NCBI GenBank assembly: GCA_037127255.1
Contig: JBANSL010000020.1
Span: 50,009,098-50,073,097 of the forward strand
Reading direction: 5' to 3'
Source of the DNA: Persicaria tinctoria
Taxonomy: Eukaryota; Streptophyta; Magnoliopsida; Caryophyllales; Polygonaceae
Length of the DNA stretch: 64,000 bases
Position 1 is the first letter of the stretch. Each line of letters opens with the position of its first letter. Made by a program: the position numbers and the translations under genes. This document shows positions 12,858 through 23,509 of the stretch, in pieces. The notes beneath the pieces are model-generated. The model saw nothing but the letters and a program-made list of their open reading frames with translations. It did no database searches and was not told the DNA's origin.

Positions 12858-14228
12858 GGATAGGCGCCCTGTCCTGTGTGTTGAGAAGGTAGTTGGATTC
12901 AGAACTAGTGGAGGGCGTATCCAAAGGCGACTCGCCGATGGTTGACCTGGAATCGTTGCCATTTAAAATCAGCCTTGATTCTGGACGGGAACGTCGCTCT
13001 ACCGATTGGCCGCTTGGTTTCTTTCAGAGAACAGCGTTTGAATCCGAAAGTGATGGGTCAACCGATTTCCTTGTGAACAATTGGATCCAAATTGGGTCGG
13101 ATTACCAAACATGTAAGGTCATCTCCATGGTTAAGCGCATACTACATAGAAACGTGAGGTTATATTATAATGAAATATTATTATTATTGTGTGTTATAAA
13201 TCATAAAACCAAACGGACACCAATATAAGATTATAATGTACAGTAATATTGGACTAGAAGTCTAGAACCGAACTTGGTATTTAGTATTACAGATTCAGCT
13301 TCAAATTCAACATTACAGTTTCAGCTTCAGCATTTCAGCTTCAAATTCAAACATTTTAGATTACAGATTCAGCAACTTAGATTCAAATTACAGATTACAT
13401 ATTCAACATTTTATTTTTAAATCCAGCAACATTCGGTTTACAGATTTATATTATAGATTATCAGCAATTAAGACTACATATTCAGCAACTTAGAACAAGC
13501 CATTAATTAGAGCAAGCCAAAGTAACAAATGAAGTCATACGGGTGTTTTTGCTTCAAACTATAATTCCCACACAAAACAATCAATTCAAAATAATAACAA
13601 CCAATTCAGATTTGCACACAATTTCAGAAACAACAAAAAAAAAAAACAGAAAGTAGGGATTACGGAGCATGAAAAAAAAGGTGATTTAGGGGCACTTCAA
13701 TTAAAAAAGAGGTAATTGGGGCACGACATATATTAGATGACAGCAGATGGAGAAAGTAGGGGATTCAGTAAGAACGATAGATCTCACCAGACCGGAGGTG
13801 ACGATTCCGGTAAGGCAGGAGGTGCCAAGGGTGTGAGGAGGTGCCGAGGCTGGAGGCAGCGGTTCCGGCGAGGCAAGATATCCCGAAGGGCGAGAAATTA
13901 GAACAAGCCTGGGACTGGAGACGACGAGACAGGCGAGGCACCGAGGCTGGAGGCGAGGACGTCGGCGAGACACTGACAGGAACCGAGAAGAGCAAGGGTG
14001 GCGGGCTTTGTGGGGTAAAAGGATGAGGAAGAGAGAGGATGGAGGCGGCCGCGGGAGGCAGAGAGGAGTGAAAAAGAGTGAAATAACCTATATGGCCAAA
14101 CACGTAAAAATGAGTTAACCGAGCAACAGTTCCACCTCGGCTCGAACTCCAACTCTCGACGATTTTGAAAATTTACAATTACTCGTACAAATACTCAATT
14201 CGTTTTCGAATATAAACAAGTCCAAACT
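12858..14228. other. SCY2 upstream region, low-complexity tract and GC-rich segment
   Basis: 12858-13140 is the SCY2 leader and promoter side. 13260-13520 is a degenerate simple repeat of phrases such as 'cagattcagcttcaaattcaaca'. 13700-14100 is markedly GC-richer, with open frames on both strands but no recognisable protein. It may be a decayed retroelement. Confidence 0.45.
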
Positions 14229-14760
14229 TGTTGTGATAAATTTAGTGCGATTCCTTTTTATTACGGCTCTTACGACCTTCTATCAGTTTTGATCATACAA
14301 TTAGAGCGTTTGATAAATCTTACAATACGTTATCAGCACGAATGTTCTTCATATCCAACTGAGTAAGTCAACAGATATAAGGTAGAACATTCAAAATCTA
14401 CCGATTTGCTTAATTATTTTCTTTAAGAAACCGATTGTGAGAAGTATGCTCTGTAGTTGCCCTTAATTAATGGATCTTCTACAACAGAAACTCGTAAACC
14501 TTTGAATCATCTTCTGAAAATCAAAGTTAAATCAAAGTTTTCAACTCGTAGAACACAAATCATCATTTATATAGTTCGGTTATGTTCTACGAAATAGTAG
14601 CAAGTAAGAAGGAAAATATTCATACAAGATTTGATTTCTTCTTAGAGCCCAACAAACTTCCACCAAAATAACAGAAAGAATATAACCGCATAGATTATTA
14701 CCATACTAATAAGTAATAAGTATCTCGAGATCGAATCGGTCGGAGGAGTTCATGGTGGTT
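14229..14760 (+). mobile_element. Copia 5' fragment: short LTR, primer site and leader
   Basis: 14229-14327 begins TGTTGTGATA and ends TTTGATAAATCTTACAATA. It matches the two ends of the 210-bp LTR at 31630-31839 but lacks its middle. CGTTATCAGCACGA follows directly at 14328-14341, the same primer-site sequence as in the intact Copia at 41935. A conserved leader phrase (AGTATGCTCTGTAGTTGCCC, about 14444-14463) is also shared. No gag or pol follows, and the right boundary is approximate. Confidence 0.75.
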
Positions 14761-14915
14761 TGTTGGAGGTCGGAGGAGATGAGGTTGATGATGAAGAAGA
14801 TGAGATAATTGTACAAGTAAAAAGAGTGATGGTAATTTAAAGAAGAAAAAGTTTGTAGAGAGATGGGATGTTAATAAAATGGAAGGAGTGGTGGTAATTT
14901 AAAGGAAAAAAAGTG

Positions 14916-16003
14916 AGAGCATCCGCATTCATGAAACTTATATTGGGTTCCTTAACTTTATTTTTTGGCAAAATTACAGAAAATCACCCTTTAAATATAT
15001 GAGTGTTTTCACTTAACCACCCCTTAAATTCAATATTACATAAAACCACCCTTTAAATAGTATTTGTTTACAACTCACCACCCATTCAACTATTTTCGTT
15101 ACTTTATCATTAAATATATTATATTTTAATATTTTTAAACTCAAATTTGATTGTAAATATATTCAAAATTTGAATTTAAGGGTCCAATTATATTTTAGGG
15201 ATCATTGCATTTATTTTTAAAAATAATAATCAATAAAGCCTAGAATTATTATCTTAATTTATGTTTGAAAATGTTTATAAATGTTTAAAATATTATGTAA
15301 ATTACTCTTATTTAAAATATAAATAAATAAGAGTAATTTCCATAATATTTTAAAATTCTATAAACATTTGCAACCATAAATTAAGATAATAATTCTAGGC
15401 TAGATTTATTTTATTTTTTAAAAATAAATAAAATAATCCCTAAAATATGATCAACCCCTTAAATTCAAAATTTGAATATATTTACAATCAAATTTGAGTT
15501 TAAAAATATTAAAATATAATATATTTAATGATAAAGTAACAAAAATAGTTGAATGGGTGGTGAGTTGTAAATAAATACCATTTAAAGGGTGGTTTTATGT
15601 AATTTTGAATTTAAGGGGTGGTTAAGTGAAAACACTCATATTTAAAGGGTGGTTTTCCGTAATTTTGCCTTATTTTTTTTTTTTTATCTTTTTCTCTCCT
15701 TAGAAACCCCATCAAAATATACACTCACATCACATCCCTACAACCTACCTTATTAAAAACTAAATAATATAAAAATAAAATTGGCCCCACCACCTAACCC
15801 CACCGGCCACCACTATCATCCTATCTCTTTCTCTTTCCTCCTTCTTACCCAAGTGGCCCCCATCTCTCTTCCTTTTTAAGTTTTTAAGGGTTTGTTATTT
15901 GAAAACCTATCAAATCATTCCTTAATAAAAGGTTTGTTCTTCTTCTTATTTTATTATTATGTTTCTTATATTGATGTTTAAAAACCCCCATTGTGGGTGC
16001 TCT
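14916..16003. mobile_element. AGAGCATCC-type MITE hosting a second MITE
   Basis: Inverted ends AGAGCATCCGCATTCATG (left) and CCATTGTGGGTGCTCT (right) bound the unit. Without the nested 703-bp element and its duplicated target it is about 376 bp. Its AT-rich filler is non-coding. Confidence 0.55.
14967..15669. mobile_element. foldback MITE, 703 bp, with 9-bp TSD (Mutator-like)
   Basis: Almost the whole element is a palindrome: the arms start GGCAAAATTACAG and GGCAAAATTACGG and remain complementary for about 300 bp towards the centre near 15300. TTATTTTTT flanks it on both sides (14958-14966 and 15670-15678). A 9-bp duplication with long terminal inverted repeats is typical of Mutator-like MITEs. 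The transcript would form a long hairpin. Confidence 0.85.
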
Positions 16004-16536
16004 GAGAAGGGAAATATGAGGATGGGGTAGACAAATGGGGAAGATGTAAAATTTTGAATATGTTTTTCCACCCATAATTACCTATTGAATTTGGAAATTC
16101 ACATTTGATATACCCTTGTTCTTCACAGTATGCAAACTTTGAAGATGTTTTTCACATTTGAAAATTTGGAAATTCACATTTGAAAATTTTGAAGATGTTT
16201 TTCCACCCATAATTACCAAATTTTTTTTTAACAGTATGCAAACATTGGGAACAATCGCTAATAGAGCAACCTAACTCTCGGATCATCCTGAAGGGTGATT
16301 TTACAAAGATCCCTTTGGTAGGGAATAGAAACTAAATTACAAATGACGCCTGATTTTGCTATGTAGTTCGTTGTGTGATTTGCTCCTCTAAATATATGCT
16401 GGATTCCACTGATCTGAATTCTACCGAAAATTTTTACTGATTTTTTTCAAAAGAGAGTTTTTGTGGTTTGATATTAGAGGGAATGAAAGGACTCCTTGCT
16501 ACGTATTCATCTATTACATGTAGAAGAGATTACTTG
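16004..16536. other. intergenic spacer
   Basis: No gene is seen. A phrase near 16051-16085 (TTTTGAATATGTTTTTCCACCC) recurs in variant form near 16187-16215, a small local duplication. Confidence 0.5.
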
Positions 16537-16544
16537 TTTACATG

Positions 16545-16963
16545 TAGACCTGTTAAACGGGTCATTCGGGTCGGGTTCCGGTCCGGTCACTTCGGGTTTC
16601 GGGTAAAACGGGTTTCGGGTTTTTCGGGTTGACTCGAACTCGGGTTTGATCGGGTTTCGGGTCGATTTCGGGTTTGTCAATTTTTTCTTTTTTAAATTAA
16701 AAAAATCATTATTTGATAATTTTGTGATAAATTTTAATTATATATAAAAAAAATAAATATATATAATTATAAATCAATCGGGTCATCGGGTCAATCGGGT
16801 AAATCGGGTCAAAATTACCGGGTCAACGGGTCGAAACCCAGATTACCCGGAAAATTTCGGGTTTTTCGGGTTCGGGTCGAAAAAAAATTTCGGGTCAAAA
16901 TTTTCGGGTTCGGGTCGGAAATTTTTCGAATCGGCCGGGTCGGGTTGTGTTTTGACAGGTCTA
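16545..16963. mobile_element. hAT-type MITE, 419 bp, with 8-bp TSD and CGGGT repeats
   Basis: TTTACATG occurs at 16537-16544 and 16964-16971. The ends TAGACCTGT and ACAGGTCTA are inverted. The body is filled with CGGGT/CGGGTT repeats near both ends around an AT-rich centre. The 8-bp duplication places it with hAT elements. The repeat style matches the larger hAT at 22295-26473. Confidence 0.88.
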
Positions 16964-17259
16964 TTTACATGTCTATATATCTTACCCTTTAAACCTGTTG
17001 ACCCTATATAGACTAGCTAGTACCTATAAAGACTAGCTACTCTCATGTGTCATTCTTTAGATGCAATATATATCCCTGCAAATTAGGTTGCTTGTAATAT
17101 TAGTGAAACGTCTCATCTAGCTATTATAGCATGCACAGTACTCCAACACGTGCAAACACATATACAAGTACATACTCCGTAGTATATGTGTATATAATAT
17201 ATTTTCCTTTTTGAAAAAAAAAAGAAAAGAAGAAGAAGCATGTATCATGTATGTATATA

Positions 17260-17495
17260 CTCCCTCCGTTTCCTTTTAATTGTCTTTTTACTATTCACGC
17301 ACGTTGTTTAAGGTGTAAAAAACTATATAAAATAATAATTTTTTAATTAATTTTTTTCAATAACCTCATACTTTTTGGTGATAAGTATAATGTTATTAAA
17401 AAAAATTATTAAAATATTAATATTTAATATAGTTTTTATCGTTCTAAAACTACGTGCTTTACTTGAAAAAGTCATTTAAAAGGAAACGGAGGGAG
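17260..17495. mobile_element. Stowaway-type MITE, 236 bp
   Basis: The terminal inverted repeats start CTCCCTCCGTTTCCTTTTAA and end with the exact inverse, flanked by TA on both sides (17258-17259 and 17496-17497). These are hallmarks of Stowaway (Tc1/mariner-type) MITEs. Confidence 0.92.
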
Positions 17496-17497
17496 TA

Positions 17498-18445
17498 TAT
17501 TTATTATGTGAAGATATAGCATGCATATATCACATAGATACATATATATATACACCGTATGAACACATATGCAATATTATAATCCATGTATGTATGTATA
17601 TAATGTTATTATATTTGTTTAGGAGGTTTTGCAAAAATAACCATTTTATCCGAAACCTTTGCATGCATAACCCAATCCGATTTTTTTTTGCTGAAATGCG
17701 GTTATCCGCATGACAGGGGCATCCGGTAGCAGGTCAACCAGTGAGGTACAGTTGGACTCCATCTCGGTTGCATGTATAGTGAGAGATAGAGGGAGGGAGA
17801 CATCTCTACTCCTGAAAAGCGAAGAACAGTGAGAGAGGAGGGAAAAAGTAGTTGTTGGAGTGGCAGAGGACAGAAGAAAGAGATGTGAAATAGAAAAGTG
17901 CAGGCTGAGAGGACAAAAAGATCAGTGAGAGTATCAGTGAGGGGGGAAAAAGATTCTTTCAACTAAATTATAAGTTCCAGAGAAAACCAATTGAAGAAGG
18001 AAGGGTCCGGAGGGTTTATTTGAAGGATTACGTGTAAGCAGTAAGTTGTAATTAGACATCCATATTAGATACACATGTCACATATTGTATTTCACTTGAC
18101 ACGATTTTAACTATGAAAAACACAGCATAACGACATGCAACCTAATGGAATCGAATGGAGAAGATTTCTGGGAGAAGCAGATTCACTATAATGAATGACA
18201 TATTTTTTTTATGTGTGCCCAATTATAATATGTACCCATATTTGGATGCCATGATTTCGTAGGCCGACTTGTAATCACTTAGTTGTAACTGGACACAAAA
18301 CAAATAAGACATGACACAAATCGAAATCGACTGGACACAATATCTCAGAGACAAATTCACTTGCATTAATCAAATACAACACATGAGCAAACATTTAAAA
18401 GATAGTAGCAGAGAGTAGCAACATAGAAGACATTGAAAACGAAAT
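17498..18445. other. spacer leading into the SUMO-related transposon cluster
   Basis: No gene is supported. AACTGGACAC-type motifs occur near 18285 and 18331. Related GTCCAGTT motifs recur across 18.2-22.3 kb and may belong to the decayed transposon. The exact left end of that transposon could not be fixed. Confidence 0.4.
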
Positions 18446-19063
18446 CTACGGTAACAAGAAGCTAAATTGCGGCTGCGTGGTGAATCTGTATCCATCACAT
18501 TCGAAGTGTGGGCGCATATTGCGGGCACGATGATCAAACGTCTCGTCGCTCAGTGGGAAGTTGACCGTGAAAGTTCGGTCACTCCCATAACCGGACACAC
18601 GAAGGACCCTGCCGGCCCAAAACCCATCGTTGTCGCGGCAGTCTACACGGTCTTCGGGCATGTAGGCGTCGTACGAAATACGAGGGGGTCGGGGACGAAT
18701 TCGTTGAACCGGGATGATCTCCCTCAGCAGCTCTCTTCTGTTGTTGCGTAGGAGGGTCACATATTCGACCTCCTTGTGGTTAGGGTCCAGTCTGCGTACA
18801 AGGGTCGCCTCGTAGAATGACCTGAGCATCCCAGCCTCACCGCCGACAATCTCTACTCTTTGATGCCGTCGGTATGGCGGCGACGACATTAGTCCTGCAT
18901 AAAAATAAGGTAGTATAATGTTACAAGTAGCACAAAAAAATATATACACGAATGAAGTGATCGAAAAACCTCCATCGTCCGACTCGTCGGATGATATAAC
19001 AATGGGGACAGGTCGGGGAGAGAGGTCAGATGAGGAGGCGCGGTGGTGTGAAGAGGATACCAT
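18446..19063 (-). CDS. transposon-associated agenet (Tudor-like) domain protein with SUMO-interaction-like motif
   Basis: The protein carries two agenet-like modules. The first begins VEIVGGEAGMLRSFYEATLV and the second centres on DNDGFWAGRVLRVSG. The agenet fold is a Tudor-related reader found in plant chromatin proteins. The N-terminus (residues 19-30) reads VPIVISSDESDD, a hydrophobic patch followed by Ser/acidic residues, as in SUMO-interaction motifs. Two exons are most likely: 19063-18970 and 18894-18446, joined by a 75-bp AT-rich GT-AG intron (180 aa). The intron has no in-frame stop, so its retention would give 205 aa with a hydrophobic insert. The reading frame is intact. Its neighbours are a PB1-like ORF and a Ulp1-like pseudogene, so it probably belongs to a Mutator-like transposon and not to the host core genome. 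Confidence 0.7.
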   Translation of the reverse strand: MVSSSHHRASSSDLSPRPVPIVISSDESDDGGFSITSFVYIFFCATCNIILPYFYAGLMSSPPYRRHQRVEIVGGEAGMLRSFYEATLVRRLDPNHKEVEYVTLLRNNRRELLREIIPVQRIRPRPPRISYDAYMPEDRVDCRDNDGFWAGRVLRVSGYGSDRTFTVNFPLSDETFDHRARNMRPHFECDGYRFTTQPQFSFLLP

Positions 19064-19189
19064 TTCGTTGAAGGGTTGTTGGAGAGGTTGTTAAATGGCA
19101 ATGAGGATTTAACTTCACCAATTTGTAGGGAGTATGGATGGTGAATGACTATCATATAAGTGGGGTGTATGGGAAATATCAACATTGTT

Positions 19190-19885
19190 CAGCATGTGAC
19201 CGTTAAGGAAAAAAAAATTAAACAAAAAGCAGAAGACATTAAATTGCAGTGTTTTGTTGTTGTCAAATTTTATTCATTACACGTGTTAAGTCTGACATGA
19301 CATAAATGAAGGGGATTTACTTCTTGTCGTAAGACGATACATGACACCTCTTAAAACCAACTAGTTATCAAACAGTTTTCTACTGGACATCTTTTCAAGG
19401 GGTTTTAGTAAACGTTTGACCTTCGTATAAAACTGGGTTTCCCACTCACACTTAATACTCATAAAATGCAAAACCATAGGAAAGTATACCCATATTAATT
19501 TCAAACCACGAAATACAATTTCAAACCATATGAAGTTCAAAGCAATGAATAAAATTTGACCCAACAAAAAATTCAAAGAGAGACAAAGGGGGAGGGGGGA
19601 TCTTGCAGAGGGTAGAGAAGGACAGTTGATAAGACAGGGGAGAGAGAGAGAGGGGGGGGGGGGGCGGGAGTGAGATTAAATCTCCCGCCCTGTCATTTGC
19701 GCATGCAGAGAATAAGAGGGAGAGGAGGGAGGAGGGGAAGACTATCAACCCATTCAAGCGCTTGACACATATTGGAGTTAACTGGACAGACACCGACTTC
19801 TTGGAGGAAATGAGTAAGTCTTCCTTCCATTTAGGTTACGCGATACGTTTCTCCGTACAATATGTTAATCTCTCCGTACAACTGA
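19190..19885. other. spacer with G/GA-rich tract
   Basis: No gene is seen. A GAGAGA tract running into 12 G lies near 19640-19662. ACTGGACA motifs at about 19382 and 19781 belong to the dispersed motif set of this cluster. Confidence 0.4.
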
Positions 19886-20692
19886 ATGTCCACCCCTCTA
19901 ACTAATGGAACAAGGGAGAAATTGTCCGCGTGTATCACTGTATTGTTTGGCGGATGGTGGGCTTCTGAAGAGGGCACTTGGGTCGTGGAGTGGTCGAGGA
20001 GTCAGAAGGCCGTACTGGTAGACGAAAGTATTGACTACGTCTCCCTGAAGAAACAACTGATGACCAAGTTTAATGTCGATGGGAGGAGGCATGACGTCGA
20101 GCTCACATATGTTAAGCTGAAGAAGAAAGGGTGCAAGTTTGTAAACTGTCTTTCCGAAGAACGATCCTGACCTATCGACCTCCATGTCTCCCTGGTACGC
20201 AAGGTTGACGGAGATTTCACCACTATGGAAGGATCCACAACGGCCTATTCAGTCGGGGGTGGCCCACCCTTGACCCAAGAAAATCACCCACAGTTTAAAA
20301 CGAAACCCCGCTTGACATGGGATGAAGAAGTGGAAGTTTTGGGAGCACAAGGTGTCGATGGAGAAGGAAGAGGTATCCAGTTCGAAATGACGAGTGTCCA
20401 GTTAGAAACCTCAATTGTCCAGTTCGAATATCCATGTGTCCAGTTAGAACCAAGTGATGAGTTGGACAATGCATTCGCTTTTGGACGTGGGAAGCAGGTA
20501 ATTTCTGTGAGCAGTGACGTCGAAGATGTATTCAGCCCGTGGGATCATGAGGCGGAGCGAGCGGTAAGGAAAGTAGATGAAGCATACCAATGCGGAAAAG
20601 GGAAGACCGGAGTGTTTCCAATGACTGTGAAACTTGAACCAACAGAGTGGTCGGGTGTGGCTGGGAAATTGCAAAAACGTCGCCGCACCTAG
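19886..20692 (+). pseudogene. PB1-like Mutator transposase N-terminal protein, broken by one TGA
   Basis: One reading frame of 268 codons is interrupted at 20168-20170 by TGA. The first part (VLFGGWW, then KAVLVDESIDYVSLKKQL and DVELTYV) resembles the PB1-like domain at the N-terminus of plant MuDR-type transposases. No transposase catalytic core or SWIM zinc finger follows. The second part has four degenerate copies of a V/I-Q-L/F-E unit, then QVISVSSDVED (near 20495-20527), another SUMO-interaction-like motif, and ends with KLQKRRRT, a basic tail that could direct nuclear import. It may be a deleted transposase or an accessory protein. The TGA is one C-to-T change from CGA. Confidence 0.55.
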
Positions 20693-21139
20693 TGGGGGCA
20701 TAGGAACTTCCCGTTACGGCACCTTTCGCAATTAAGTACATAGTTAGCTCATTTTGGTTTGACGCCTTTCGCAATGAAGTATGGTGCCTTTCTGCTACTT
20801 CGTATGGGGGGTTTGTTCTAGTTTGATGTACGTTGTGTGGGTAGGGTTGTTGTTTAACAGAATGTCACATGCCATTACCCACTTTTGACATGACAATATT
20901 CACTTTTGCCATGACATTGTCCTCGTATTGACATGACATTTATTGAAATTGACATGTCATAATTAAAAACCAATGAAGACCACAAACTAACAATAACTGC
21001 AAATCCAAATGTCTAAAACCAACAAACATCAGTTTCAAATGAAGCAACAATCGCCGACATACCAGCCAATATGCGGTCTAAACCAACCAACAACTTTACA
21101 CAAACCAACAATGTATATAAAATCAATGGGGGAGTTTTT
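20693..21139. other. spacer between convergent transposon genes
   Basis: This stretch lies downstream of both the PB1-like frame and the Ulp1-like gene. Apart from the TGACATG repeats at 20866-20961 it holds no recognisable feature. Confidence 0.5.
20866..20961. repeat. cluster of TGACATG / TGACATGACATT repeats
   Basis: Five or more variants of TTGACATGACATT occur within 96 bp, some as their own near-inverse (GACATGTCAT). Such clusters can be transposase-binding subterminal repeats. Confidence 0.6.
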
Positions 21140-22226
21140 TTAAGGATCGGATGGGGGTGTAAGACGTCCGTGAAAGATGGCAACACAAAGGGATTGGTCG
21201 TACGCCGCAATGAATTGATCGTACAGGCCACAAAACTTGGTGTCGCCGGCCGCGAGGAGCTACATGTAACGGATGGCGTATGGACCACAGTCGCTCCTAC
21301 ATCACAATAACGAAATATGGTCACCCAACTTGTGACAATTTTTTATAAATGAAGTGGAAATAATGACTTACGATTGGTTGTTTTGGGGAATCCCCTTCAC
21401 CCTTTTGTACGCCAAGAGTTTCGGGACTTTGCCGACCCATTTGACTCGAAGTTTGGGGTGGGTGTTCATCAAAATGGGGAGGAGGTGGGTCACCGGCTTC
21501 AGGAGGCCTGCCATATGGCGCTCAACGACGTGGCTTATGTCGGGATCGTAGACGTCCAATGTCCACTCCGTGAAATTGATGTCAAGGGCCACCTAGTGCT
21601 CGTTCTTCAGATTCCAATGCGCCAACAACCAGTCGACATCGGCCCAACCCGTCGGAAACATCTGCGGTAACTTGCCGTCGAAGTACTGGGTCACCGTGTC
21701 GTCCCCCTTGACCACGTCAAGGTTCCCCTTCGCATCCGCCAGTTGCTTCTGCAGCAGATACCCCTAGAAGAAATCAAGAACGGCGACGCCTTCATACTTG
21801 TCATCTGCGTTGATGTCCTTCCGCAGGAGGGCGCAAGATTTCTCAATATGCTGCACGCAAGGAAAAATCATTTATATGGAAGACCATATCAGGAATAAGG
21901 TGATGCATCGAACCACGATGTGGGAACCTAATTAACCTCGGATGACACCCAGGTGGTCGGTGATTGAAGTGTCCCGAAGAACTGCTTCTCTAGTAGGGTG
22001 CCTTCGACCGACCGGACGGGGTCACTTTCGTCCTTCATCCACACAGCGAACGCATCAATGACGTTCGCGAGGCATACTCGAGGTTCTCCTGCAGTCGGGT
22101 TTCGATGGAGGCATACTCGAGGTTCGGGTCTCTAAACTCATATCACAGACACCTGGGGTACAGCTTCTGATCTATGACGTTCGCGAATTGGACGGCCATT
22201 GGAGGGAGGGCTTCGTACACCCATAG
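21140..22226 (-). pseudogene. Ulp1/SENP-like C48 cysteine protease half of a transposon gene
   Basis: Minus-strand exons: 22226-21937, 21850-21372 and 21296-21140, all with GT-AG borders. The catalytic landmarks of the Ulp1 family are recognisable. The His region is at 21600-21585 (EH, stop, VALDINF), the Asp lies in WTLDVYD, and the oxyanion Gln and nucleophile Cys lie in PQNNQSSDCGPYAIRYM across the last splice junction. Ulp1 enzymes process or remove SUMO. In-frame stops lie at 22143-22145, 21764-21766, 21593-21595 (where the Trp of the HWV motif is expected) and 21260-21262. There is also a frame disturbance around a duplicated GAACCTCGAGTATGCCTC. It is dead as a protein. The frame begins with the C-terminal end of the DUF1985 domain encoded at 28608-29331. 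Confidence 0.8.
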
Positions 22227-22515
22227 CTGCAAACAAATGTTGTCTAGTAAATATTCACTCTCTGTCCAGTCAATAAATATTGGACGCCTAGTACTAGGCG
22301 TGGCCACGGGTTACGGGTCAACCCGTGACCCGTCGGGTCCGGGTTGCCGGGTAGGGGCGGGTAGCGGGTTAGGGTTAGGGTCGTGGGGTGAGTGACCCGT
22401 GACCCGCCGGGTCGGCCTATTTTAAAAAACCGACCGTTGGATGTGGGGCCCACAGGTCGGAGCAATTTTTTTTAAAAAAAATATGGCCGTTGCCCGTTGT
22501 AACTCGGCTCGGGGC

Positions 22516-22523
22516 TATAAATA
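22516..22523 (+). promoter_or_regulatory. TATA box of the BED-only unit
   Basis: GGGGCTATAAATACCCG lies 97 bp before the ATG at 22613. A GGCTCGG-like stretch before it resembles the sequence before the second TATA box at 23376. Confidence 0.7.
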
Positions 22524-22612
22524 CCCGACTCCTCATATCACAAATCCCACCCAATCCATCAATCACCTATCATTCTATCAATTTGGTTTTCAGAAGCTCC
22601 TACGTTGTAATC

Positions 22613-22834
22613 ATGTCCGGTGACAACCTCAAAGAGGCGTTGTTTCAAGATCACTACGATAAGGCAGATGTGCAAACCGATCGATCATTCGTAGCCGTTT
22701 GTCGTCATTGTGCTAAAAGGTACAATATGCGGAATAACCTTGGCCATGGTAATTTGAAGTATCACATCACTAACAAGCACCCCGAGAAGATTAAGAACGA
22801 TGGCGCTTCGGGCTCGAGTGGTGGTAAAAACTAG
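22613..22834 (+). CDS. BED-type zinc finger mini-protein of the hAT element
   Basis: A 73-aa frame starts with the ATG that best fits the TATA box at 22516. An upstream in-frame ATG at 22490 is less likely because it lies before the TATA box. Residues 30-53 hold a C-x2-C-x17-H-x4-H finger (VCRHC ... YHITNKH), the BED type used by hAT transposases to bind transposon ends. The protein ends after a Gly/Ser tail and has no catalytic or dimerisation domain. An AATAAA-like signal lies near 23020. It is intact, unlike the transposase. By analogy with truncated transposases it could compete for end binding, which is inference. Alternatively it is just the first exon left from a duplicated transposase gene. 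Confidence 0.6.
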   Translation: MSGDNLKEALFQDHYDKADVQTDRSFVAVCRHCAKRYNMRNNLGHGNLKYHITNKHPEKIKNDGASGSSGGKN

Positions 22835-23262
22835 TCTATTATTCTTACGTCCTAACTCCTAAGTCTTAATAATAAGTAGTGACTAGTTAGTATTGTAGAC
22901 TTGTAGACTTGTAGTAATGTAGTGAGTTTATGTTAATGCTATTATGTTATTATGTTATGTTATGTGAATCGGTGGATGTGAGTCGTGATTTGTAAACGTG
23001 TATTCGTATTTCGGTTTACAATAAACTTGTGTTTGAATGATTCAAAGAATATTATTTTATAAGATATTATTTTTACTAATTACCTAACAACTTAGAAAAA
23101 ATTACCTAAACAATATATATTACATTTAAAATGTTCAAGTAATAAAAATCTACATAAAATATATTGGAAACTTAATATATAAATTTAATTCAAAGTTAAG
23201 CTAGTTAACTAGTAGCCAAACACCACCCAAGTGAAAAAAAAAAAAAATTGAATCGGGGGGGC

Positions 23263-23335
23263 AACGGTCACATTTCCAACGGTCGACCCGGCGGGTCGAC
23301 CGTTGGACCCGGCGGGTCGACCGTTGCCCAACGGC
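23263..23335. repeat. GGGTCGACC palindromic subterminal-like repeats
   Basis: GGCGGGTCGACCGTTG-type units recur between the two hAT genes, matching the motifs at both transposon ends and preceding the second promoter. Confidence 0.7.
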
Positions 23336-23375
23336 TCCATAGCCTCCATGGGAGGGAAATGCTCGGTTTTGGCTC

Positions 23376-23383
23376 TATAAATA
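23376..23383 (+). promoter_or_regulatory. TATA box of the hAT transposase
   Basis: GGCTCTATAAATAGCCCC, 134 bp before the transposase ATG at 23510, followed by a CT-rich leader. Confidence 0.75.
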
Positions 23384-23509
23384 GCCCCTTTCCCTCCCAA
23401 TTCCAACCCACACCTCACTCATCTCCTCTAATCTCATCTCAATCTCTCTAATCGCTCTAATCGCTCGATCTTGTCTCTCTCGTAATCTCCTAAGTCTCTT
23501 CAATTCAAA

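Noticed and set aside
13701..14152. Overlapping frames on both strands in a GC-rich patch
   Set aside because: No domain, no splice structure, and composition explains the open frames.
16560..16950. Regular CGGGT repeats suggesting a CRISPR-like or satellite array
   Set aside because: Spacing is irregular, the unit is 5-8 bp, and the region is bounded by hAT ends with an 8-bp TSD; it is a MITE.
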